DNA of 64,000 nucleotides from Amoebophrya sp. A120. Lineage: Eukaryota > Sar > Dinophyceae > Syndiniales > Amoebophryaceae. Of this stretch, positions 49,777 to 59,871 are shown piece by piece. The position numbers and the translations under genes are program-made. The stretch is from positions 502,398 to 566,397 of the forward strand of contig CAJINV010000006.1 in NCBI GenBank assembly GCA_905178155.1, in the 5' to 3' direction. The notes below the pieces were generated by a model. It searched no databases. It had not been told where the DNA came from and saw nothing but the letters and a program-made list of their open reading frames with translations. Each line of letters begins with the position of its first letter. Within the stretch, counting starts at the first letter, position 1.

Positions 49777-50651
49777 TGTTTATTTTCTAGTATTGCATCT
49801 GATTCCGATTCTTTCGTCTCTCCCTCAGAGCTTGCGCACCACCACCCGAGCAGCACTTGCATGCACTCCACCGGAAATATTAATCACAAGAACTAAGTAC
49901 AACACTCTGTTGTATCTATTATTTCTCATCGCGCTGATGCCACTCTTCTCAACATCTCAGGGGTAGTTCATCCACTTGTAGGCACGCTTACAACCCTTGT
50001 GACCGCCTCCTCGCACAGCGCGGCTCTCGCTTGCGACCCTTGCTTAATATCGCACTAGTAGAACACGGAAAAATGAAAGAACGGAGGGAAAAAACCTATA
50101 TCTCCGCCCCTTCTATTTTCTTCCTGTGTCTTGTTGTTTGTTTGTTGAGGATGGTCATGTGGAACCGTTTGAAAGTTGCTCTTTCTTCTCGTCACATGGT
50201 TAGCGCTATAATTTCAACAAAAAGTACTTACTACTTGGCAGAGCTGCTTTGGCTTCTGCCTTAGAAAAAGGAACTGCAGGTAGGAGGGAGAAATTCAAAC
50301 TCTGTTGCTGCCCAAGTTTTTTGTAAAACTTAAAGGCAGCTGAAGGAGCGCTCAAATTATAGAGAGATAAAGAGCGCGAAGTGAAAAGCTACTGTTGACT
50401 AGAAAAAGGAAAAAAACTGCCGTAAACGTGTGAAAGAGTTGAAAGTCTAAATTTTGTCGAGCCAGAGGTTCGATGCTTTTGAGGTGATGCTGTACAAAGT
50501 TACCTTGTCCTGTGAAAGAGTTTGTGTGCTCATGTTTTTTGTCTTGTGAAAAAGTTCTTCATTTGTCTTACTACGGTTTCGGTTCAAAGTTGCTACTACG
50601 ATTTATTTGCAGCCCCACCTACAAAAACAAATCGAGGCATTTTTATCAAAA
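49777..50651. other. Intergenic region between the 434-aa and phosphoesterase genes
   Basis: No convincing frame, repeat or introner is seen. Confidence 0.55.
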
Positions 50652-53600
50652 TCAACAGCAGACAAAGCCAGGGGGTGCCCCCATTGATGATGTCGTTGAC
50701 GACGTACTAGTTGTCGCATTTTTCCCACTTGTTCCTCCCATCTCGTATCCAGGAAAAAAACTGTGTAAGTGTAACTTTGTAAGGAAGAGCAGCATCACAA
50801 ATTCGCTTTGCACTACAGGGAAAACCTGTCATGCGCAGCTAGTAAGTGGAAACACGTATGATAGTAGCCTATGACGCACTTCCAGCATGACAACTGTATA
50901 CTGTTTTGCATTTTCTGCATCACAGATTTACACTTACACAGTTTTTTTCTTGCATATCTCGGGCGCTACAGACACCGGAGGTTCTTCGCTTCCGACACAG
51001 GCTTCCAGCCGACACACCTGCGTCCAGTGCAGCGGCCCGCAAGGTATGAACTGCAAAAATGTCTGGGTCTGGATGAATGCAGGTGTTCGTGTTTGTGATG
51101 CCGGTTTTGCATGACCCAGAGTGTCTGGCATGCAGGACCAGCATCACAGGTTCTTCGAGAGGAGCTTCACGATGCCTACTCTGCATGAGAAATCGGCTCT
51201 CACCATGCCCAAACATTCGCAGCTTTTGCTGTTTGTGCAAGACAGATTTTTGCGTGATCTGAAATGCGCATCACAAGTTGCAACCTTCCAGACCCAGACA
51301 TATATATTTGCAATGCATACAAGGCATTCCAGCCCCGCTTTGTTCGATCAGCACCCTTCGCGTTTGTTCGTAGCTACCCTCGCCACAGGTCACAGAGCAG
51401 TCCTTTTCCGCGTCCCCTTCCCACGAGGACACCACGCAATCGATTTCTATGGGAGTGTCAGGATCGAAATCAACAAAATCGAAAAACTTGTAATGCATAA
51501 AATGTATGGCACGCAAGGCCTGTATTGGGGGGGCAGGCAAATGAGACCGATTGCAAGCCTGTTTAGGGGTATGCAATGTGCTGCCAAAGTAGCTTGACAG
51601 GAGCAGCCTTCTTTGCCCAAACAGCATGAGAGACTGGATCTAGGTGCTCCCGAAATTTGTCATGCGCCACTTGGAAATTGACGCTCCAACTGACTTCGAT
51701 TTTGAGCATCACAAAATTTTCGATTTTGTCAATTTCGATTCTGACACTCCCATAATGTCAGGAGAGGGAATAGTATTACCGGTCGTGTTCGCTCCACCTG
51801 TAATACTTGTATTCACGACCGGGCATGCCTCCAAATTGCACTCTTCCACGACTTCCTTGGCCTCACAGCTCTTCCCGTTCCCCGTGGGTGAAACGGAGAT
51901 GCTCCGTCGCTTTACGTAGTGCCCACTTCCGCACGTAACCGTGCAGTCGGCCACAGGGTCGAAGGGTGCCCATTCGGACATGACGCAGTCGAGATCTTCT
52001 TGTTCACCTCCGGCTGGAGGGGGGCTATCCGTAGTCGTACTCGTTATCGGGCATGTCGTCTCTGCGTCGCACGGTGTCTGTTCTTCCAGGGTGAACTCAT
52101 CACACGGGCGGCCGGCGCCGGTGTCCGCACTGATGATCTCCCTTGTCCGTGTAGTCCGCATGCCGGCCCCGCAGGTGACGGAGCAGGCGCCGCTGCTGTC
52201 TATATCAAATGCAAAAGTGTCTGGGTCTGGAACAAAGCAACTTGTCATGCGAGATCTGAACCATGTAAAAATTTGTGTTGCATGATTACCAAAAGCTGCC
52301 CACTTTTGAGTTAAGTAATCGAGAAGCAGTTCCTCATGCAGGATAGGTATGATAGCACTCTCACAGAATCTGTCATGCTATGTCGTCCATACCAGACCTC
52401 ATGAATCATGAAAAACCTGCATGACAAGTCTGGCACTGTTCCAGACCCAGACATTTTTGCATTTGATAGTCCACCCAGTCCGACAAAACGCAGTCCACCG
52501 GACAAAGAACCCCGAGGTTGCAGTCCTCCCACCGCGTCCTCTGCGCGTCGCAGGTCTGGCCGGTACCGACTGGATGGACCTCGATTGTCCGCTCTTGCTG
52601 GTACTGGCCGATTATTCTGCGGGAAAACGTCCCCACCCCAGCGTTGTCATGCAAATCTGCATGCCAAAAAAGTTTCTCATGCGGAGCCCCATGAGAAACA
52701 TTTGCTAGCCGTGTTTTGCGATTTGTGATGCTAGCATCAGCATGCAATGCTTGGTCTGTGATGCTGCTGAACTAGCCAGACAGGATTACACTACAAGGCC
52801 AAACTTGTCATGCGGAACAAACAAAGCTGGCTGCTTTGTGTAGCAGGTTTTCCATCTTGACTCTGGTGTGGGAACGTTTTTACTAAGGATACCGATGCCC
52901 CCGCAACTAACCGAACACTCTTTCACGTCGCCCGCCCACTCACTCAGCACGCAGTCCTATGCATTGCAATTATCGATCTGGGTGGTCGGGAAGAATTTTT
53001 ATGCAGGTTTGTCATGCTTGTCTCACATGACAGTTGAATCTGTAAAATGCGCGAGCAGGAACAAAGCCTCTTCCCTGTCATGCAAAAGTGCAGCTTGCCA
53101 TGCGGAAATCGAAACACAACAAAGGAGCCCAGAAACTTGTCATGCGTGGCTCCGTATTGCAAGTATACGCCCACCATTCGCAAACTAGCATCACAAGTTC
53201 TTTCCAGAGCCAGATCGATTATATTTGCATTTGATAAGTCCACGGGGCACGCACTTAACTCGCAATTGCGGAGCCGCGACCTCTCTGTGCTGCAGGGAAC
53301 GCCGGCCCCCACGGCCGGGGTGACGACCGACCGCGTCTGTGTGTACGTCCCGGGCCCGCAGGTCGGGGAACAACTACTGACGTCGCCCGCCCAATCACTC
53401 AGGACGCAGTCCACCGGCTATCCTTCGGAACAAAGACGTCCACACCGTAGAGTCAATGATTGGGAACTCTGCAGCACAAATCTACATGTTCTGAGAGTCA
53501 CGCATGACAAGTTTTCTCTGTATTGTGGTGAAGGTTTTTAGCACCAAGGAAGTCGCATCACAAACGCATGTCCTCAACCTGTTTACAGCAATACAAATGA

Positions 53601-56600
53601 TCCCAAAAGCAAAACTCGATTGAAAATGCCTCTCATGGGAATGCGCATTACAACTGTTCCTGTGATTGCAAATCTGCATGACAACTGTGAAGTGGGGACG
53701 GTTTTGCTCAAGATACCGGTGCGGGGGTGGTTGTCGTCGTGCGACAGTCGGGGAGGCGGTAAACGCCCCACTTCGGATGCCCGTATCGTGAGGAAAAATC
53801 CCCCCTCCCCATACTCACAATGGAAATTTGTGATGCTGATTTGTGACCACAAATCAGCTTTGTCTTGCATATGAGGCAAATGGGAGCCGTGTGGCGCATT
53901 CCACAGCCAAGCTCTCATGCGCTTTTGCCTACTGCAAAGCTGTCTGTCATGCCCGAGTGCTAGCCTTTTTCATACCTAATCATGCTTAGGAAATGCCTGC
54001 AAGCGCTTTCTGGAATGCAGAGCTGATTTGTGTACACAAAATCCAGCAATAAAAATTTGCGTTTCAATATGGGGAGGAGGCTTTTTGCACTTTGATAGCC
54101 CGGCGTCCTCCGTCTCGATGGGGTGCGTGTCAAACATCGCCTGATACCGCCAGAAGCAGCCCGTTTGATCGTTGGAGAGAGTCCCAGCACCTGCGTCCTC
54201 CTCCGTCGGGGACAACCGGCCCCGAAACTCCATCCGCAGCCACGTGTTCAGGGCGGGCGAGCCGCTGAAGAGAAAAGGAACGTCTTCGTTCTATCCTGAT
54301 TAAAAGCGTCCCCACACCAGAGTCAAGATGGGGATTTTGCAACACAAACCTAGGAGTTTTGGGAGTCACGCATGACAAGTTTCAGTCCGTAAAGTAGTGC
54401 AAATTAGCAAGGAAAGCCGCATCACAAATCGACCTGCTAATCCTGTTTACAGCATTACAAGTTCCCAAAACACGATTGAAAATGCCTGTCATGGGGTTGC
54501 GCATCACAAATGTTCCTGTCATGGCAAATCTGCATGACAACTCTGGGGTGGGGACGTTTTTCATCAGGATACGTTCCACTTGTTTCGGCTTTTCCACACG
54601 TGTCGATTCGGCCAGTATGCATTGCAAAAATCATGTCCGGGAGGTCTGGAAGGATGCAAGGTGTGTCATGCTTGTCCGGCATGACTGAAGAGTTTGTGAT
54701 GCGTGTCCAAGAAGAGACCCTACTTCCGCTCGTCATGCAACACGCAGCTTGTCATGCCAACACTAAGACTTGCGCGAATATTTTATTTCTCATGCTTGGC
54801 TGTGCATTACAGACGAGAAATCACTATTCACAACTCAGCATTACAAGTTTCCAGACATCCAGATCGATATTTGCATTTGATAGCCAGCCGACGTTGCCGT
54901 GCATGTGCCCGTTTACCACGGCAATCACACAGCTGTCGTCCACCAGGTCGTTGATAACTTCGTGCGTCATCCCCTTGTGAGCAGCGCCACGTGTGAAAAT
55001 GTGCAAAAACAACACCGCGTACCGTGACCCGTTAGGACTCGACGCCTGCCACTCCGGGTCGCCGCAGGTCTTGCGCAGCTCCTCGCGGAGCCAATCGACA
55101 CTGTGGCGGAGGCCGTTCAGTGTACGGCAATGCGCCGTGTTGGTGTAGTGGTAGAGGCTATCCCCCTATGGATTGTAAAAATGTCTGGGTCTGGAAGAAT
55201 TGGAACTTGTGATGCTTACTTTGGTCTCTAAAAAAGTCTGTATTGCATGACCAGCAAGAGGAGTCTAGTTTGTGCTACGCGGGGAGGGCGTTTGTCATGC
55301 GGAGTAGGCATCGGGAAGCCCTCTTAAAATCTGCGATGCTAGGTAGTCGTGCATTGCAGACATCCTGGGTCATCCAAAACATGCATGACAAGTCTCAGAA
55401 TCTTCCAGACCCAGACATTTTTACATTTGATACCCCCGTTCTCCCGTCGCAGGCTTCCACACCGTACGTGGACCACTGACTCGGCGACCGGAAGTATCAA
55501 AATGAAAAATCCCCCCTCTCCATATCAAAACGGAAATTTGTGATGCTGATTTGTGGCCACAAATCAGCTTTGTATTGCACAGAGGCACTGCGGCCAGATC
55601 CCCAGGCTAGGTCGGGGCGTTTGGGTCTAGTAGTTCAGCATGGCAAACGGCCCCCCTTTAGGCCCAACAGCGTGACAAATCGCTTCCATAATGGGGCGGA
55701 AGCTTCTGCCCTTGTCTTCTTGCAAGACAGATGTGATTTGTGACCTCAAATCCGCAACACAAATTTCTGAAAACATACCTTTTCAATATGGGGAGGGGGG
55801 ATTTTTCCTCTCAATAGGAAGCAGTCGGCCCCGCGGCCGCGCTGCGCGCACGTACCTTCATAGGCAGGGTGCATGTGCAGGGCAAACATGCGGAACCGGC
55901 CATTGTCGTGCGGATGGGTCCAAGCGTAGGACCCGGACTCCCGGTGAAAAGCGTCAATCACGGAGTTTTTTCGGAAGGTGTCACTCGCAGTACCGAACTG
56001 TTCCGCACTTTTCGTCGCCGCCCTTTTTGAGACGGGAAACCGATTCGAGGCCGCGAAGCCGGATTGCGTGTCACCGCTCGCCGGATCCCGGTCGGCCGTC
56101 GATACCAGTGTTCGGATGTACTGCAACTGACCCATCGCTCTTCCGTTCCCGCACCACAGGCGCCCGACCTGCGCTTGCTCGTACAGATACCCATACGTCA
56201 CCTCATAGTCGTGGTTGCCCAGGAGGGGCAGCACGTACCAGTCCTTGCGTGGGTTAAACTGGTGCAAAAATTTGGAGAAGTACTCTTCAATCTGCGGCTG
56301 CGTTCCGAGGTGCGTTAAGTCCCCCACCACGACCACATCCTGCCGTGCGTAGTTGCCCGGGGGCAGCGCCGTTGTCCCAGGTAAATCGACGAGACCCCCG
56401 CCGTCGTCGGCGGGCAAATTGTGGGCCTCATCATGCTATCAAATGCAAAAGCGTCTGGGGCTGGAAACTTGTGATGCTGGGTGGCGTATCATGAGGAGGC
56501 CACAAGTGCTGGCTCAGCGTGACAAGTTTCTGAGCTTCTAGGTGAAGGTGTTGCCTATTCTGCATGACAAACTACGTTTCTACATGACAGAAAAGTGGGG

Positions 56601-59127
56601 CTCTTGGGTAACGCGCATGACAGATTTGAAAGTCATGCCAGACAAGCATGACAAACATGCACTCTTCCAGACCCAGACATTTTTACATTTGATACATGCC
56701 ACTGACAGCCCGCGCGGTTCGCTTTGCAGGCCATGACACCTTGGGTCACAGCGCCCTGCACGGTGTCGCTGTGAAAAAAATCGCACTTATCCTGTGTAAA
56801 AACGTCCCCACCTACCCAGAGTTCTTGTCATGCAAATCTGCATGCTCAAAATGTTTGTCATGCGGAGCCCCATGAGAAGCATGATTTTCTGGTCGTGTTT
56901 TGGAATTTGTATTGCGCCAATCAGCATGATATACGAGATCTTCTGTGACGCTGCTGAACTACCTCAAACAGCACTACAGTACACTGCGACTCCAAATTGT
57001 GATGCAAAACAGCCAAAACTCGTGGACTTGTCTAGCCGATTTCCCATCTTGATCTTGACTATGGGGAGGTGGGGACGTTTTTACATAGGATAACGCTCGC
57101 TCGCCTGCTGCGTCGCGTACGAAGAGCCCGGCAAGACCTCGAAGCCCTTGAAAGTGCTCTTGTACCCGAATTGCACGTCCCCGACCACGAAAAGGTCGTA
57201 GGACTCGTAGTCCTGCTGTCCGGGAGAAAAGGAAGTTGGCGCCGTCTGAAAGTAGTTGTAGTATCCTGAGTAAAAACGTACCCACACCAGAGTCAGGATG
57301 GGGATTTTGCAACACAAACCTAGGAGTTTTGTGAGTCACGCAGGACAAGTTTCAGTCCGTAAGGTAGTGCAAGTTAGCAAGGAAAGCCGCATCACAAATC
57401 GATCTGCTGATCCTGTTTACAGCATTACAAGTTCCCAAACACGATTGAAAATGCCTGTCATGGGGTTGCGCATCACAAATGTTCCTGTCATGGCAAAGTC
57501 GCATGACAACTCTGGTGTGGGTACGTTTTTACTCACGATATGTAGGACTCGATGCTCCCGACTTGCTGCTCGCTCGTGGTGCAGCCTGCGGTGGAGAACG
57601 TGCCACTTTCCTATCAAGTGTAAAAGTGTCTGGGTCTGGAAGATTGCCAGGTTTGTCATGCATATTTTGCATAACCCATGATGTCTGTAATGCCCGGCCG
57701 ATCATCACAAATTTTTAAGGGGCCTTCTGATGCGTATTCCCCACGAGAAACGCGCGCTCCGCGTAGCACAAACTGAACTCCTCTTGCTGGTCATGCAATA
57801 CAGATTTTTTTTACCTTCCAAAGACGGCATGACAAGTTGCATTCTTCCAGACCCAGACATTTTTACATTTGATATTTCCTGAAAATAGCCGTCTGCGGTG
57901 CAGTATTTCACGTTGCGAAACTATCCCACGAGAAAAGTGTTACAGTTAAGTACACATTTGTAGTGAATTCAGCAACACAAATTTCTCTGTATGAGAGAGG
58001 AAACTTGTAATGCAGAAATCCTACAGGAAATAAACACCTATGAAACGAGGCTCCTATGCACATCCGGCATGACAGAGCTTGTCTGTCTTGCTTGGCCTGC
58101 ATGGACTATGTGTAAAAACTGTAACAGTTTTTTCTTGCGATAGAAACGCCAGCTGTCTCTGGTTGCTGCTCTCGGACCCGTTCTGCTGGTCCAGGCACCA
58201 ACACTTGCTATGCCTGATTGCTTGCTGTATCAAATGCAAATATGTCTGGGTCTGGAAGTTTGTGATGCTAAAATGTGCAAGAGGAATGCACTCCCTTCAT
58301 GCAGGAAAGCATGACAAGTTTACAAAGAACGCTTTCTCACACAAACTCCGCATGGCAAACTGCGTTTTTGTATGACCACAGGAAAGGCTACCACTTTTGT
58401 TGGTCATGCAATACAGATTTCACAGGAATGCAAGACGAGCATTACAATTTCCAACTTTATTCCAGACCCAGACATATTTGCATTTGGTATGCTGAATGTC
58501 GCGGCTAACCGAGTCCGGCACCCAAGCACTGCTCCCCGGAACGGGCGAGCAGTCCACGCCCTTTAGCTTTTCGAGTTCCGTATTTTTCATCTTCATCTCT
58601 AGGGTAGAAGTGCCAGTGCTGGCCCTTTGATTCTCCAGCCGCTCACGCACCTGTTCCTTTGCAGCGGAAGTAGAAGCCCGCGACGCAGCAGCCAGCTTCT
58701 GGAGCAGGGATGTAGAGCTTGCTCTGGTCCTCGCTTTGTTCGAACTAATCCTGCCGAGATGTTGTGATCGTGCTGTAGTTCTGCGGCCCATGCTAGAAAT
58801 TGTTCCAGCATTGTTGTTCTTTCTCCCTCGCGTTCTCTTTGTTCCCAGCAGTTGTGCCTGGTAGGCAGCGGCAAACGGAACATCAAATAAGCCGTCGACA
58901 TTTTTATAACTGGAATCTGTTGCCGTAGAATAAGTGGGGGAAAGTGAATGGATAAGTTTTGTGGAAGTTGTTTTTGCGGGAGTGAACCATAATGTCGAGA
59001 GCCGATGGAGAAGATTAATAGTGGTACAACTCGGGTGGAGCCACACAAGGAGGACAATGGTTTTTTTGACCATTACTGAATGCTGATCCACAATTTTCTT
59101 TGGGAGAACAACAATATTAAACATCAT
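50652..59127 (-). CDS. Calcineurin-like metallophosphoesterase with five thrombospondin type-1 repeats, 1144 aa
   Basis: Exon intervals: 59127-58490, 58227-58143, 57921-57875, 57611-57541, 57261-57093, 56787-56695, 56436-55817, 55494-55433, 55166-54883, 54615-54572, 54291-54098, 53783-53716, 53418-53237, 52957-52892, 52612-52469, 52202-51755, 51447-51320, 51044-50957 and 50745-50652; the spliced length is 3435 nt, ending in TGA. A hydrophobic leader (VMVKKTIVLLVWLHPSC) suggests entry into the secretory path. The phosphoesterase domain spans about residues 290-680: VVGDVQFG (~301), VVVVGDLTHLG (~396), LLGNHDYE (~431), RFRMFALHMHP, VLFLHIF and NGHMHGNVGW (~670), which supply metal-binding Asp, Asn and His. 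From about 770 follow five units of the form DCVLS.W...C..TCG.G......R.........G..C......C....CPV, the pattern of thrombospondin type-1 adhesion repeats. The tail is Ser/Thr-rich and no C-terminal membrane segment is seen. A secreted or surface phosphatase that binds host or matrix glycans is inference. Confidence 0.87.
50746..50956. mobile_element. Introner family F1
   Basis: TCTCG flanks both sides of a 211-bp element with AAAAAAACTGTGTAAGTG and ACACAGTTTTTTTCTTGCATA ends. Last intron of the gene; removal joins SVAPE to MGGTSGK. Confidence 0.93.
51045..51319. mobile_element. Introner family A (beta-like, reverse)
   Basis: CAAGG flanks both sides of a 275-bp element. It interrupts the fifth thrombospondin repeat; removal joins GAGMPC to GPLHWTQ. 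Confidence 0.92.
51448..51754. mobile_element. Introner family C
   Basis: A 307-bp element with flanks ATTTC and ATGTC. It sits just before the fifth thrombospondin repeat; removal joins TIPSPD to IDCVVSS. Confidence 0.9.
52203..52468. mobile_element. Introner family A (beta, forward)
   Basis: A 266-bp element with flanks GTCTA and GTCCA. It interrupts the third thrombospondin repeat; removal joins LSDWVD to SSGACSV. Confidence 0.9.
52613..52891. mobile_element. Introner family B (reverse)
   Basis: CCGAT flanks both sides of a 279-bp element. It interrupts the second thrombospondin repeat; removal joins VSCGGIG to QYQQERT. Confidence 0.92.
52958..53236. mobile_element. Introner family A (delta)
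   Basis: AGTCC flanks both sides of a 279-bp element. Both ends carry the ATCGATCTGG variant. It lies between repeats one and two; removal joins SACPVD to CVLSEWA. Confidence 0.91.
53419..53715. mobile_element. Introner family B (forward)
   Basis: A 297-bp element with flanks CCGGC and CCGGT. It sits just before the first thrombospondin repeat; removal joins TTTTPAP to VDCVLSD. Confidence 0.9.
53784..54097. mobile_element. Introner family D
   Basis: GCCCG flanks both sides of a 314-bp element. Removal joins IETEDAG to HPKWGVY. Confidence 0.92.
54292..54571. mobile_element. Introner family B (forward), recent twin
   Basis: CGTTC flanks both sides of a 280-bp element. It is almost identical to the copy at 57262-57540 in the same gene. 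Removal joins SRNKWN to EDVPFLF. Confidence 0.94.
54616..54882. mobile_element. Introner family A (delta), mixed ends
   Basis: GCCAG flanks both sides of a 267-bp element. The left end reads TCATGTCCGGGAGGTCTGG; the right end is the CATCCAGATCGAT type. Removal joins GNVGW to PNRHVWK. Confidence 0.91.
55167..55432. mobile_element. Introner family A (alpha, forward)
   Basis: CCCCC flanks both sides of a 266-bp element. It occupies the same codon position as the family E element at 61519 in the neighbouring paralogue. Removal joins CDGRTG to DSLYHYT. Confidence 0.93.
55495..55816. mobile_element. Introner family D
   Basis: GGAAG flanks both sides of a 322-bp element. The interior is inverted relative to the copy at 33213. 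Removal joins GADCF to RSPSQWS. Confidence 0.92.
56437..56694. mobile_element. Introner family A (gamma)
   Basis: CATGC flanks both sides of a 258-bp element. Same subgroup as 11827; the copy at 63091 is inverted. Removal joins GCQWH to DEAHNLP. Confidence 0.92.
56788..57092. mobile_element. Introner family B (reverse), decayed flanks
   Basis: A 305-bp element with good ends but flanks GCACT and ACGCT that no longer match. Five-base collapse still gives QQASER-DFFHSDT in frame. Confidence 0.85.
57262..57540. mobile_element. Introner family B (forward), recent twin
   Basis: TGTAG flanks both sides of a 279-bp element. It is almost identical to the copy at 54292-54571. Removal joins GSIESY to NYFQTAP. 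Confidence 0.94.
57612..57874. mobile_element. Introner family A (alpha, reverse)
   Basis: TTTCC flanks both sides of a 263-bp element. Removal joins DGYFQE to SGTFSTA. Confidence 0.93.
57922..58142. mobile_element. Introner family F3
   Basis: GAAAC flanks both sides of a 221-bp element. Very similar to the copy at 26096. Removal joins RQLAF to RNVKYCT. Confidence 0.92.
58228..58489. mobile_element. Introner family A (epsilon)
   Basis: TGCTG flanks both sides of a 262-bp element. The right end reads GGTA instead of GATA. First intron of the gene; removal joins SRDIQ to QAIRHSK. Confidence 0.92.
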
Positions 59128-59871
59128 GATAAAGATACAACTTTCTATGGGGCGACAAAGCGTCTACAGACGAAAGACGACAATAAAGACAGGAAGACAA
59201 TAGAATACTTTCTGTTTCTGAAACGGTCGGCGGGGTGCAAATAAATTTACACGGTTGTAAGTAGCATCCAGGTTCATCTTTCTGGGAGGATTTCTTGCCT
59301 GTGAAACTGAAAAATCTCGGTGGATCATCACGTCGCATCATCCAGTTGGTGGAGCTAAAAACGACATAACCACCTACGATGCAGAAGATTGCTTGGACGA
59401 TCATGGAGCAGTACGAGTACGACTACGAGAGCTGCAGGACGATTAAAAATTATTGGACGATGTATAAAACAAGAAATAAGTGCGACACCACAAGGAACAA
59501 GCGAATCATGTTGAGAGGTGGTTGTAGACACGATGATTTCTTTTTCCGCTTGATCAAGAAATACTGTCTGATACATTGACCCGACCACGCGTAGGGTCGT
59601 GTGGTCATGGCGCGATCTTCAGTATTAAATACTGTTTATAGGTTTTCAGTTTTGATGTTGTCCAAGAGCAAGTATTCGGAGTAAATTCGCTTCTAATTCA
59701 GTGGGACGACGAGAACTTACACCAGCCTTCATTTCAGAAACCATTAACGAAAGCGGCGCGAAACTGCAACTGCTGCGCCTGCGACGAGTACACGACGGAA
59801 AAAATACAAACAACGGATTGGAATTGCTGGACGATATTATTTGCTCATTCTGGGGTCATCCTCGTCCACCT
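59128..59871. other. Intergenic region between the two phosphoesterase genes
   Basis: This 744-bp spacer separates the tandem paralogues. It has no introner and no convincing gene. It should carry the promoter of the left gene and the 3' untranslated region of the right one. Confidence 0.6.
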
